This document shows positions 52,816 to 61,673 of a stretch of DNA of 64,000 nt, piece after piece. How positions within the stretch are numbered: position 1 is the stretch's first letter; the number at the start of each line of letters is the position of its first letter. The translations under genes were made by a program, and so were the position numbers. The DNA comes from JAAXKN01 sp036261625. GTDB taxonomy: Bacteria > Bacteroidota > Ignavibacteria > Ignavibacteriales > SURF-24. The stretch lies in assembly GCA_036261625.1 (NCBI GenBank), contig DATAKL010000058.1:1-64000 (forward strand). The letters are read 5' to 3'. Below the pieces are notes generated by a model, which searched no databases, was not told the DNA's origin, and worked only from the letters and a program-made list of their open reading frames with translations.

Positions 52816-54744
52816 ATGAAAGATCTTAGACTTGATTCACTTCATCTTCAGAATTTCAAGGGCATACGGGAGCTTTACCTTGAATTCAACGAAATTACAA
52901 ATATTTTAGGCGGAAACGGCACCGGGAAAACCACAATTTCAGATGCCTTCCGCTGGCTTTGCTTTGACAAGGATTCCGCGGACAGGAAGGACTTTGAAAT
53001 CAAGACACTTTCCAACGGTGCACCCATTCACGGTCTGGAGCACAGTGTTACCGGAGTAATGAGCATTAACGGGAAAAAGACCACTCTTCAGAAGATCTTC
53101 AAGGAAAAATGGACCAAACCGCGCGGCAAGGCCGAGCAGGAACTTACAGGCCACACAACCGAGTACCTCATTAACGAGCAGAAGGTATCAATGTCGGAAT
53201 TCAAGAAAAAGGTGGATTCAATCATAGAAGAGCCGCTTTTCAAGATGATCACCGACCCCATGTACTTCAACCGTGATATAAAATGGCAGGAAAGGCGCAG
53301 GGTGCTCATGGCAATAATAGGCGACGTTAAGGACGAACAGGTAATTAACTACAACCCCGAGCTTGAACCGCTGAGGGCGCTTCTGGCAGACACCGACATA
53401 GAGGCGCTCCGCAAAATCCTTTCAACCCGTAAAAAGGGTTATAACCAGGACACACAGATGATTCCGGTAAGAATAGATGAATGTAATAAATCCATTCAGG
53501 AAATGGATTTTAAGGCGATCCGGAAAAGCCTGGAAGAAAAGGAATTTGAGGTAGACGAGTTGGAAAAGGAACTCACCGGCCTCAGCCTTCAGGACAAAGA
53601 AAGGACAGAGAAAAGCAAAAGGGTAATGGACCTGACTATCAAAATGAACCGTCTGGAAAGGGAAGCTGAAATGAAGAAATTCCAGAAGGCAAGAGAGCTG
53701 GACGACAAGATTTTCCTGCTAAATAGTGAAATAAAAAGGTATGAGAGGGTTAAGGAGGAAGATACAACGTCCTTAGAAAAATCCATTGAGGCTCTGGAAA
53801 AGGAAATAAAGGCAAAAAGGGAAGAATGGACAAAAGAACAGGGTGAAATACTGGACTTCTCTAACGAGCACGACTTTACCTGCCCCACCTGCCGCCAGTT
53901 ACTTCCGGCCCAGGGAATTGAAAACAAGAAACAGGAAATGCTGGATAACTTCAACAGCAAGAAAGCTAAGGTCCTGAAAAGGATAAACGAAGAAGGTCTG
54001 GAACTGAAAAAAAGGAAAATGAGCGTTGAAACGCGTCTGGAAAACCTTCGCGCGGAAAAAGAGAAGGCAACGGAGATAATAGCCCAGAAAGAAAAAGAGA
54101 TCGGGGAAGTGCAGAAGGAAAAGGAAAGGGATGAAAAAGAACCGGCTAAACTGCCTGATGAATACTTTAGCCTTAACAATGAGATAAAAGCCCTGGAAAA
54201 AGATACCGAGGAAGCTTCGGAAGGCAGTAAGGACCTTCTGGAAAGGAAGCTTCAGAGAAAAAAAGACCTGCAGAAGGAAATTGACGGGCTAAAAACCGAA
54301 CTCAGACAGGAAGAGACAAACAAGAACATGCAGAAGAGGATAGAGGACCTATCCAAGCAGGAGCGCGACCTTGCAGCCAAAATAGCCAAAACAGAAGGGG
54401 AGGAATTTCTGGCCGAGCTATTCGTAAAGACAAAGGTTGAAATGCTGGAAGGTTCCATAAACAAGAGGTTTTCCAGTGTCCGCTTTAAGCTGTTCAACAC
54501 TCTCATAAACGGCGGGATAGAGGACTGCTGCGAGGCGCTTATTGACGGAGTGCCCTTTAGTGATGCCAACCACGCGGCAAAGATTAACGCAGGCCTGGAC
54601 ATAATAAATTCCCTTTGCGAATACTACGGCGTAACAGCCCCGATCTTTATTGACGGACGCGAAAGTGTGAACGAGATCATACACACGCAAAGCCAGATAA
54701 TTAACCTAATTGTAAGTTATGATAAAGAATTAAAAGTTGCATAA
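52816..54744 (+). CDS. SMC/Rad50-like AAA ATPase
   Basis: The 642-residue protein has an N-terminal half ATPase with Walker A GGNGTGKTT (about 33-41), a long coiled coil interrupted by a CPTC zinc-hook-like turn (DFTCPTCRQLLPAQG, about 354-368), and the C-terminal ATPase half (FIDGRESVNEI near 615, D-loop side). It should dimerise like Rad50/SbcC and act on DNA ends. Its place directly before RecT and an MBL-fold gene suggests a phage recombination module. Confidence 0.85.
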   Translation: MKDLRLDSLHLQNFKGIRELYLEFNEITNILGGNGTGKTTISDAFRWLCFDKDSADRKDFEIKTLSNGAPIHGLEHSVTGVMSINGKKTTLQKIFKEKWTKPRGKAEQELTGHTTEYLINEQKVSMSEFKKKVDSIIEEPLFKMITDPMYFNRDIKWQERRRVLMAIIGDVKDEQVINYNPELEPLRALLADTDIEALRKILSTRKKGYNQDTQMIPVRIDECNKSIQEMDFKAIRKSLEEKEFEVDELEKELTGLSLQDKERTEKSKRVMDLTIKMNRLEREAEMKKFQKARELDDKIFLLNSEIKRYERVKEEDTTSLEKSIEALEKEIKAKREEWTKEQGEILDFSNEHDFTCPTCRQLLPAQGIENKKQEMLDNFNSKKAKVLKRINEEGLELKKRKMSVETRLENLRAEKEKATEIIAQKEKEIGEVQKEKERDEKEPAKLPDEYFSLNNEIKALEKDTEEASEGSKDLLERKLQRKKDLQKEIDGLKTELRQEETNKNMQKRIEDLSKQERDLAAKIAKTEGEEFLAELFVKTKVEMLEGSINKRFSSVRFKLFNTLINGGIEDCCEALIDGVPFSDANHAAKINAGLDIINSLCEYYGVTAPIFIDGRESVNEIIHTQSQIINLIVSYDKELKVA

Positions 54745-54763
54745 AAGAAGGAGATAAGCAATT

Positions 54764-55753
54764 ATGCCAGCAAACAATCAGCCCCCGCAGAATAATACCG
54801 CGGGGCAGCAGAACAATAACCAGGCCCCAGGAGTGCCTGAGAACAAAGCATTAACCCTGCAGGAGAAGAATATTGCAGAAAATGTACTGGCCAGGATAAC
54901 TGAAATGCAAAATGCCAAAAGCATTGACATCCCCCCCAACTACAGTGCGGCCAACGCCTTAAAAAGCGCCTGGCTCATTATTCAGGAGGTAGTGGATAAG
55001 GATAAGAACCTAGCCCTTACGGTATGCTCAAAGGACAGTATAGCCCAGGCGCTTCTGAACATGGTAATACAGGGTCTTAACCCAGTGAAGCACCAGTGTT
55101 ACTTCATTGTACGCGGCAAAAAACTAACCATGCAGCGCAGCTATCATGGGACGCAGGTTGCAACAAAAAGGCTGGACGGGATATTGGATATTTACGGTAA
55201 CGTGATCTATGAAGGTGATGAATTCGAATACGAGATAGACACCATAACAGGGCTGAAAAAGGTACTGAAGCACAAGCAGGAACTAAAAAACATTAACCCC
55301 GACAAGATACTAGGGGCTTATGCTACAATTACCCGCAAGGAAAGACCTCCCTTTGTTGAGATTATGAACATTGAGCAGATAAAGAAAGCCTGGAACCAGG
55401 GGGACATGAAGGGAGATTCTAAAGCTCACAATAACTTCAGAGACGAAATGTGCATAAAAAGTGTAATCAATCGCGGATGCAAAAAGATATTGGAATCTTC
55501 CGACGACAGCGGCATACTGATAGATTCACTCCGTAACACCCCGGACATTGAGGACCTTCCGGAAGAGCCTTACGAGGAAGTTGCAACGGAGCTGAGCGAC
55601 AAGGCCAACAAGGAAGTGCTGGACATAAAGAAGCCGGAAGAACCGAAACCGGAGGTAAAGGAAGAGCCAAAACCGGAGCCTGCTGCCCCCAGTAAGGGGA
55701 ATGGACGTAGCAAGGCGCAGGCGGAGCCAACCTTAGACGGACCGGGGTTCTAA
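54764..55753 (+). CDS. recT: RecT family single-strand annealing protein
   Basis: The 329-residue protein has the RecT core at about 30-235: SIAQALLNMVIQGLNPVKHQ, CYFIVRGKKLTMQRSYHGTQ and the later NNFRDEMCIKSVINRGCKKI. A proline/lysine/glutamate-rich tail follows and ends in GPGF, perhaps for contact with single-strand binding protein. RecT anneals complementary strands after an exonuclease has resected DNA. The 5' nuclease partner is likely the MBL-fold protein 3 bases downstream. Confidence 0.9.
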   Translation: MPANNQPPQNNTAGQQNNNQAPGVPENKALTLQEKNIAENVLARITEMQNAKSIDIPPNYSAANALKSAWLIIQEVVDKDKNLALTVCSKDSIAQALLNMVIQGLNPVKHQCYFIVRGKKLTMQRSYHGTQVATKRLDGILDIYGNVIYEGDEFEYEIDTITGLKKVLKHKQELKNINPDKILGAYATITRKERPPFVEIMNIEQIKKAWNQGDMKGDSKAHNNFRDEMCIKSVINRGCKKILESSDDSGILIDSLRNTPDIEDLPEEPYEEVATELSDKANKEVLDIKKPEEPKPEVKEEPKPEPAAPSKGNGRSKAQAEPTLDGPGF

Positions 55754-55756
55754 GCT

Positions 55757-56458
55757 ATGCTGGATCTGAGAATACTGGGTAGCAGCTCCCACGGGAACTG
55801 CTACCTCCTTTATGCAGGCAGTGAGGTCCTTTTGCTGGAGTGCGGGATTCAGGCAAAGAAGATAATCTACGGCCTGAATTTCAGAGTGGACAATGTAGTT
55901 GGAGCTTTGTGCAGTCATGAGCACGGCGATCATAGTAAATCGGTAAAAGACGTGATGAAGGCAGGAATTGATGTTTATGCGAGCGAGGGGACTTTTTCAG
56001 CCCTGGGGGTTGAAGGGCACAGGGTAAAGAAGCTGAAAGCCTTAGAGCAGGTTCAGATTGGGGGTTTTACAGTGCTTCCCTTCGACGTTCAGCACGACGC
56101 AAGGGAGCCGCTGGGGTTTTTAATTCAGCATGAGGCTATAGGAAAACTTTTATTTGCAACGGACACCTACTATATAAAATATAAGTTTCCGGAGCTTAAT
56201 TATATAATGGTTGAATGTAATTACAGCAAAAGCATACTGGAAAAGAACATACAGGCTGGAACATTAAGTAAGGCATTAAGGAATAGACTATTAAAAAGCC
56301 ACTTCAGCCTTGAAAACGTGAAGGAGTTCCTGAAGGCAAACGATCTGAAGAAGGTAGAGAATATATTACTCATGCATCTTTCCGACGGGAACAGCAACGC
56401 CGGAGAGTTCCAGGAAGAAATAGAGAAATTAACCGGAATACCGGTAAAGATTTGTTAA
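55757..56458 (+). CDS. Metallo-beta-lactamase-fold hydrolase, probable DNA exonuclease
   Basis: The 233-residue protein has the MBL metal site CSHEHGDHSKSV (about 54-65, HxHxDH), a later histidine in FDVQHDAREP (about 115) and the aspartate of FATDTYYIK (about 136). It resembles the YycJ group. It starts 3 bases after recT and in this position may act as the partner nuclease for RecT, as seen with MBL-fold genes next to recT in other phages. Exonuclease activity is inference. Confidence 0.8.
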   Translation: MLDLRILGSSSHGNCYLLYAGSEVLLLECGIQAKKIIYGLNFRVDNVVGALCSHEHGDHSKSVKDVMKAGIDVYASEGTFSALGVEGHRVKKLKALEQVQIGGFTVLPFDVQHDAREPLGFLIQHEAIGKLLFATDTYYIKYKFPELNYIMVECNYSKSILEKNIQAGTLSKALRNRLLKSHFSLENVKEFLKANDLKKVENILLMHLSDGNSNAGEFQEEIEKLTGIPVKIC

Positions 56459-56462
56459 AATA

Positions 56463-56598
56463 AGCCCCGTGGCGAAATTGGTAGACGCGCTGCCCGCAGT
56501 AGGCAGTAGGTTGATTGTGTAATAGATCTGTTTAGCAGTGAAAAGCAATCGTAAAAGGCTTCCGGTCTTTCCTTGCAGGTTCGAGTCCTGCCGGGGTA
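56463..56598 (+). ncRNA. tRNA-Leu-like RNA with enlarged variable region
   Basis: The 5' part reads AGCCCCG, TG, then D-arm GCGAAATTGGTAGACGC as in tRNA-Leu. The anticodon arm CTGCC-CGCAGTA-GGCAG has anticodon CAG but G instead of U at position 33. The 3' part is a normal T-arm (GCAGG-TTCGAGT-CCTGC) and acceptor strand (6 pairs, GCCCCG to CGGGGT). Between them is a variable region of 68 nt (usual 12-20) that contains GATTG/CAATC pairing. Whether it is charged or works in translation is unclear. Confidence 0.65.
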
Positions 56599-56635
56599 CA
56601 AAGAGGACCAAATATACAATAAAAAGGAGTTCATA

Positions 56636-57082
56636 ATGAAAGCTGAAACACAGGTAATTAGCCTTGAACTGGCCATGAAGTTAAGGGACTTAGGAGTAAA
56701 CAGGCGTAGTTTATTCTGCTGGGAAGAATACGAGCACAAAAAAAGCGGTGAAAGAATCTGGGATCTTAGAAGCGGAAGGGATTTTCCTGGCTATGCAGGT
56801 GGCCTTCAGGAAGGCGCAAGACACTTAGATGCCCGATCATACATCGATTACCATGAGGAAAACTGCAAAGCTTATACTTCGTCTGAATTGGGCGAAATGT
56901 TGCCTGCCAACAAAACATATACCCATAAGGACGGTAACAAGTGGTGCTGTTCTTTGGGAATGAATTTCCCAGAATGTCCGGCAGAGTTTGAAACAAATGA
57001 AGCCGAGGCGAGGGGAAAGCTGCTGGTACACTGCATAGTTAACGGAATAATTACCGTAGAAGAGATCAATAATAGACCTTGA
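56636..57082 (+). CDS. Conserved phage-type protein of unknown function
   Basis: The 148-residue protein starts at ATG 56636 with a good AAGGAG 7 bases upstream. It contains SLELAMKLRDLGVNRRSLFC, later AYTSSELGEMLP and ECPAEFETNEAEARGKLLVH, a pattern I associate with hypothetical proteins of Bacteroidota phages. The function is unknown. It lies exactly between the two tRNA-Leu-like RNAs. Confidence 0.7.
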   Translation: MKAETQVISLELAMKLRDLGVNRRSLFCWEEYEHKKSGERIWDLRSGRDFPGYAGGLQEGARHLDARSYIDYHEENCKAYTSSELGEMLPANKTYTHKDGNKWCCSLGMNFPECPAEFETNEAEARGKLLVHCIVNGIITVEEINNRP

Positions 57083-57087
57083 ATTTT

Positions 57088-57250
57088 AGCCCCGTGGCGG
57101 AACAGAACAGACGCTAAGGCTTAAGGAAGGGCACCTTAATTTTAACCGTGATACCATGCAACGTACGGCATAGCGCCCAAACTGGTGGAAAGCAATTAAG
57201 GTGAGCAAACGGGCACTTCTTCCATGCAGGTCCAAATCCTGCCGGGGCTA
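57088..57250 (+). ncRNA. Second tRNA-Leu-like RNA with rearranged middle
   Basis: Acceptor AGCCCCG/CGGGGCT is a perfect 7-bp stem with discriminator A. The D-stem GCG/CGC has a loop without GG. The T-arm has loop TCCAAAT (C at the normal U55). The middle is about 110 nt and offers two alternative pairings: TTAAGG (57121-57126) with CCTTAA (57134-57139), or CACCTTAATT (57132-57141) with AATTAAGGTG (57194-57203). No canonical anticodon arm fits. The length is 163 nt. It may be decayed, intron-bearing or non-translational. Confidence 0.55.
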
Positions 57251-57281
57251 CAAAGATAAACATTTTAGGGAGGTAAGGGGA

Positions 57282-57866
57282 TTGTTAAAACACATGCTAA
57301 CCAGCAGATGCAACCGTAAATGCGAATACTGCATCACCAGGAATATTAGAGTTGACAGTAAGGGAATTGAGTACGCACAGATAAGAAGGCTCTATTCGGA
57401 TTTATCACTGGAGCATAAAGAAATTATGCTCACGGGCGGAGAGCCTACACTTGCGCCGTTTCTTTCTATAGCAGTTGTAACGGCAAAAGACTTCTTTGAA
57501 AAGGTATTTATCACCACCCAGAATCCCATTTTACTAAAGCCGAAACACTTAGGGGGGATGTTTAACGCAATTACCTTTTCAATGCATGATAAAGCAGCGT
57601 TGAAGGAAAAAGTTGAAAATGGAGCTACTGTTTACGCCAGTATATTGGATAAGTTCTACAAGCAGGATCTTCCGGAAAAACTGAAAGCCCAAGGCTTTTC
57701 AGGGCTTACGATAAATGAGGAACAGAGGGAAGGAAAGGAATTCACCCAGAAGCTTCCTGAAATTGAAGGTTTCTCAATAAAGGTAAACAGGAAGGGCAAG
57801 TGTATGGATGAAACAATTATTCTGCCCGACCTGAGAGTAATAACGGATTTTAGGGAATTTTTATAA
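57282..57866 (+). CDS. Small radical SAM protein
   Basis: With the TTG start at 57282, preceded by GGGAGGT at 57268-57274, the product has 194 residues. The CxxxCxxC iron-sulfur motif is CNRKCEYC (about 11-18), and MLTGGEPTL (about 50-58) is the SAM-binding GGE motif. A start further left would run through the tRNA-like RNA. It is short for a radical SAM enzyme; there is no extra cluster domain. The substrate is unknown. Confidence 0.8.
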   Translation: MLKHMLTSRCNRKCEYCITRNIRVDSKGIEYAQIRRLYSDLSLEHKEIMLTGGEPTLAPFLSIAVVTAKDFFEKVFITTQNPILLKPKHLGGMFNAITFSMHDKAALKEKVENGATVYASILDKFYKQDLPEKLKAQGFSGLTINEEQREGKEFTQKLPEIEGFSIKVNRKGKCMDETIILPDLRVITDFREFL

Positions 57867-57920
57867 AAGGCGTTCAATTAAGTTTATTTGATTAAAAATA
57901 TTTTGGGAGATAGGTGATAT

Positions 57921-58187
57921 ATGACACTGGAAGATAAAATATTATGCGTTATTACTAAACAGCCGTATTACGACGAAGAAACTCAAACCGTAAAAGGGAA
58001 CAAAGGGCAGGTAGATAATGTCAGGGAGTTGATTGAATCTTACTGCAAAAAGCAAAAGGAAATATGCGTAAAAGCTATGTTTCCAAAAGAAAAGGAGTAT
58101 TTATCGCGCGAGGAAAAGCAAATTGAACAGGCAATATTAAACGCCGAGCTTGCTACGATAGCAGACAATCAGAGTAATGGCAATTAA
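57921..58187 (+). CDS. Small protein of unknown function
   Basis: The 88-residue product (MTLEDKILCVITKQPYYDEE...) is charged and helical, with no recognised motif. It carries the element-typical GGGAGATAG leader before the ATG. Its end overlaps the start of the methyltransferase frame, so the two are linked. Confidence 0.6.
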   Translation: MTLEDKILCVITKQPYYDEETQTVKGNKGQVDNVRELIESYCKKQKEICVKAMFPKEKEYLSREEKQIEQAILNAELATIADNQSNGN

Positions 58188-58200
58188 ACAGGAATTATCT

Positions 58201-60093
58201 ATGTCAGAAAAACCACTAAGCTTTCAGTTTAATTATGATACCGAGGAATTCGATTTGGCTTTTGAGGGAGTAGATCTTTTTTGCGGGGCCGGAGGCACGA
58301 CAAGCGGAGTTGAAAGGGCAAAACACAAGGGAAAGAAAATAGCCTATGTTATTGCAGCTGTAAACCACGATCCGGTTGCGATTGCCAGCCATGCCAGCAA
58401 TCATAAAAAGGTAAAGCATTTTGTTGAAGACATAAGAACACTTGATGTAACACATCTGCCAAAGCCCAGAAGCGATGAAAATTACAGATCTTTTCTCTGG
58501 GCCAGCCTCGAATGTACAAACTTCTCTAACGCTAAAGGCGGAGGCCCCAGGGATGCAGACAGCAGGACTTTAGCCAACCATCTGGAAAGATACGTTGAAT
58601 ATCTTATGAGCGACTACATTCTAATTGAGAATGTCCGGGAGTTCTTGAGTTGGGGACCATTATGCCAGAAAACGGACAAACACACAGGAGAGCCAGTCTA
58701 TGATAAAAAGGGGAACCCTGTAATGATACCCGAATCGAGAACCGCAGGAAAGGATTTTATAAACTGGGTAAGTAAAATATGTAGCTATGGGTACGAGTGG
58801 GATTATAGAATACTGGACTCTGCGGACTTTGGGGCGCACACGTCGAGAAAGAGGCTCTTTATCATATTTGCCAGAATAGGATTACCTATTGCCTGGCCGG
58901 GACCAACACACTCCAAGACTGGCGGAAACGGGCTGAAGAAATGGAAAGCAGTAAAAGAGGTGCTGGACTTTAGCGATAAGGGAGAAAGCATATTCAACCG
59001 GAAAAAGCCGCTGGTGGAAAACACACTAAAAAGAATTTATGAAGGTTTGGTAAAGTTCGGAAGTAGCAGCAGTGAATCCTTTATTGTAAAATACCTGAGT
59101 AATGACTCAGTAACAGGAGCAAATCCGGGCAAAAGCGTTGACGAACCGGCACCTGTAGTAACTACTCAGAACAGGCTGGCTTTGGCAAGCATAGATTATT
59201 TGACAAAATATCATGGAGCGGGCAAGAACATAATAAGCCTGGACTCCCCATGCAGCACTATTACCACAAAAGACAGGATTGCAAAAGTATCGGCCTTCAC
59301 AATGACCTACTACGGGGGTGATGGGCACGTTCACGATTTGGAAAATCCGGCAAATGCCATAACAACGAAAGACCATCACGCAATAATCCAGACCGAAAAT
59401 TTTATTAACCTTTACTATTCATCCGGAAAGAAAAATCAGTCAGTTCAGGAACCTTCCGGGGCAGTTCTACCCACCCCAAAGCAGAGGCTTGTGAGCATAG
59501 ACAGGCTACATTTCATAGATGAACAATATGGGAATAGTAAAGGGAAAAGCATCAACGAACCGGCTGGCAGCTTAACAACGAACCCAAAACAAAACCTTTT
59601 GACCCTTGAAAAGGGATGGATAATGAACACCAATTATTCAAACGTTGGAAGCTCTCTAGAAGATCCCTCTCCTACAATTATGGCCAGCAGAAGGCATTTC
59701 TACCTGATGAATCCGCAGTACGCAAGTGCCGGCAGCTCAATTGAAAACCCGTGTTTTACGCTAATCGCCAGAATGGATAAAAAGCCTCCTTACCTGGTCG
59801 AGCTGGAAAACGGCGAACTAGCCATCGAAATACTCGAGTCTGATTCACCATACACTAAGAAAATAAAAAAGTTTATGGCCGAACACGGAATAATTGACAT
59901 TTACATGAGGATGCTGAAGGTTCCGGAGCTTCTGAAAATTCAAGGGTTTGACGATAACTATATTCTTAAGGGTAACCAATCGGAGCAAAAGAAGTTTATT
60001 GGAAACGCAGTTCCCCCGGTTTTATCAAAAAAACTAATTGAAGCGCTGCACGGAGCAAATTTAGAAATGACTTCTCTAAGGAAAGTTGGCTGA
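58201..60093 (+). CDS. DNA cytosine C5-methyltransferase with repeat-rich recognition region
   Basis: From ATG 58201 the product has about 630 residues; an upstream ATG at 58177 would add eight. Motif I is VDLFCGAGGTTSG, motif IV ECTNFSNAKGG (catalytic cysteine, with EC in place of PC), motif VI ENVREF, motif VIII TSRKRLFIIFAR, motif X IGNAVPPVLSK. Between VIII and IX lie about seven repeats of 30-36 residues with the core G.S..EP...TT..R (about residues 300-535). It modifies cytosine in DNA, probably to protect the element. Confidence 0.9.
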   Translation: MSEKPLSFQFNYDTEEFDLAFEGVDLFCGAGGTTSGVERAKHKGKKIAYVIAAVNHDPVAIASHASNHKKVKHFVEDIRTLDVTHLPKPRSDENYRSFLWASLECTNFSNAKGGGPRDADSRTLANHLERYVEYLMSDYILIENVREFLSWGPLCQKTDKHTGEPVYDKKGNPVMIPESRTAGKDFINWVSKICSYGYEWDYRILDSADFGAHTSRKRLFIIFARIGLPIAWPGPTHSKTGGNGLKKWKAVKEVLDFSDKGESIFNRKKPLVENTLKRIYEGLVKFGSSSSESFIVKYLSNDSVTGANPGKSVDEPAPVVTTQNRLALASIDYLTKYHGAGKNIISLDSPCSTITTKDRIAKVSAFTMTYYGGDGHVHDLENPANAITTKDHHAIIQTENFINLYYSSGKKNQSVQEPSGAVLPTPKQRLVSIDRLHFIDEQYGNSKGKSINEPAGSLTTNPKQNLLTLEKGWIMNTNYSNVGSSLEDPSPTIMASRRHFYLMNPQYASAGSSIENPCFTLIARMDKKPPYLVELENGELAIEILESDSPYTKKIKKFMAEHGIIDIYMRMLKVPELLKIQGFDDNYILKGNQSEQKKFIGNAVPPVLSKKLIEALHGANLEMTSLRKVG

Positions 60094-60138
60094 GGCAATA
60101 TTTTACAAATAAAAGAATCTTTTGGGAGATAAGGAAGT

Positions 60139-60624
60139 ATGAGCACAACTACAAAAAAAACTTACATCGAAAAATTGAAATATCCTCGCTGGCAGAAGAA
60201 AAGACTGGAAATATTGGCAAGGGATAAATGGACCTGCCAGATCTGCGGGAATGCAGAAGAATCGCTTAACGTACATCACAGGGTATATTCAGACAATGAG
60301 CCTTGGGACGAGCAAGACGGAAATTTAATTACTCTGTGTGAAAGTTGCCATGAGCATGAAACTAAGCATATGAAAAACGAGCTTGACGTCTTATGCCGGA
60401 CCTTACGAATAAAGTTTTTCTCTGGAGATATTGCCAGGATTGCCGAAGGTTTTGCAAAACTTAAATTTCCTTACCTGCCGGAAGTAGCAGCCAGCACGCT
60501 AAATCACTTGCTATCTAATGAAGATGAAATGGGCAGGCTGGTTACATTATATTTCAAATTTCTTGAAAATAAATACAAATCTTTGAGGGAAGGTACAGAC
60601 AACCAGAGCGATGGAAATAAATGA
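60139..60624 (+). CDS. HNH endonuclease
   Basis: The 161-residue protein has an HNH domain at about 8-75: KYPRWQKKRLEILARDKWTC, CQICGN, LNVHHRVYSDNEPWDEQDGN (catalytic histidine) and LCESCHEH, with two CxxC zinc pairs. The C-terminal half is helical and not recognised. It begins after a GGGAGATAAGGA leader. It overlaps the replication gene by 4 bases (ATGA). It could be a homing-type or packaging-type nuclease; the early position favours neither. Confidence 0.85.
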   Translation: MSTTTKKTYIEKLKYPRWQKKRLEILARDKWTCQICGNAEESLNVHHRVYSDNEPWDEQDGNLITLCESCHEHETKHMKNELDVLCRTLRIKFFSGDIARIAEGFAKLKFPYLPEVAASTLNHLLSNEDEMGRLVTLYFKFLENKYKSLREGTDNQSDGNK

Positions 60625-61673
60625 AAGAAGATGCAATATATTTCCAGCACGACAGCAACGCCAGGCGTGATCCGAAGATAATAGCGCTTATTGCTGACTA
60701 CGGTTTTGAGGGTTACGGAAGATTCTGGGCTATTATTGAGTTCCTGAGGGAACAAAAGGGCTGCATGAGGAAGGATAAGAATTCCATGAGAGCTCTGGCC
60801 TATGAGCTTAGAATGGACACTTCGGCTGCTGAGAAGTTTATGGATGATTTGATACATGAATACGACCTCCTTTCCCTTGAAGAAGATTTTATATTCAGCA
60901 GGAGATTAAACAAGTCAATTGATCACCTAGACACAATCAGGGAAAAGAGGAAAGAAGCCATAAGAAGAAGGTGGAATAAACTTGATGATACAAAAGTACC
61001 GGAAAACGATACAAATGTATCAAAAACCGATACAATTGTACCCGAAAACGATACAAAGGAAAGTAAAGGAAAGGAAACTATAGTAAAGGATAGTATAGTA
61101 AATAATAATATAATAATAAACACTGAATTATCAGAAGATACTACAGAAGAAGTTGCTTCATCTTGCGATGAAGCGGCCATAGATATACCTGAAGGGGAAG
61201 AGCATGAAAGTAAGAAAAAGAAGAAAGACAATTTTTTGAATGAGGTAATGGACATATTCTGCGAAGAATACGAAAAATCGCGCAATATGCCCTATATAAT
61301 AACAGCTCCCGGAAAGGAACGCCAGGCTATTGGTACCCTACTGAAGATATACAAAGCCAAGAACAAGGAAGGCCCCAAGAGGACCCGGGAAGAGACACTG
61401 AGGGACTTTAGAATATGGTTCCAAATGTGCCTGGGGATAGAGGAAGATCACTGGTTATACAAAAAAATGAGCCCCAGCATAATAAGCTCGAATTATAATG
61501 AAATTAAAACGGTATTGAAAAAGGGAAGAAGAGGCGAAAATGGCGGAAATACTGAGAATAGATCAGGTTATACCCCACAAAACGGGGGAAGATCAGGAGG
61601 CAGAACCTTTGGAGGCAGTTCAGGCAATAAGGGAAATGGAGAAACAAAGTTCAAGCCAGGAACGCCGGTCTGA
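60621..61673 (+). CDS. DUF4373 (Lin1244/Lin1753-type) replication protein
   Basis: The 350-residue protein starts MKEDAIYFQHDSNARRDPKI and has YGFEGYGRFWAIIEFLREQK, the N-terminal winged-helix pattern of DUF4373 proteins. A low-complexity acidic linker with DDTK/VPEND repeats (about 120-180) leads to a helical C-terminal part with a glycine-rich tail. In phages such proteins open the origin and load the helicase with a DnaC-like partner, which follows here. The last 134 bases are also read in another frame by that partner. Confidence 0.85.
   Translation: MKEDAIYFQHDSNARRDPKIIALIADYGFEGYGRFWAIIEFLREQKGCMRKDKNSMRALAYELRMDTSAAEKFMDDLIHEYDLLSLEEDFIFSRRLNKSIDHLDTIREKRKEAIRRRWNKLDDTKVPENDTNVSKTDTIVPENDTKESKGKETIVKDSIVNNNIIINTELSEDTTEEVASSCDEAAIDIPEGEEHESKKKKKDNFLNEVMDIFCEEYEKSRNMPYIITAPGKERQAIGTLLKIYKAKNKEGPKRTREETLRDFRIWFQMCLGIEEDHWLYKKMSPSIISSNYNEIKTVLKKGRRGENGGNTENRSGYTPQNGGRSGGRTFGGSSGNKGNGETKFKPGTPV

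Noticed and set aside
52939..54690. Long minus-strand frames opposite the SMC-like ATPase
   Set aside because: They are serine/leucine-rich shadows of the coiled coil and have no start signals.
57088..57250. Group I intron in tRNA-Leu
   Set aside because: The insert is far too short for a group I core and no P/Q/R/S-type elements were found; only competing simple hairpins are visible.
57201..57281. N-terminal extension of the radical SAM frame
   Set aside because: It would be encoded by the 3' part of the tRNA-like RNA; the TTG at 57282 with GGGAGGT fits better.
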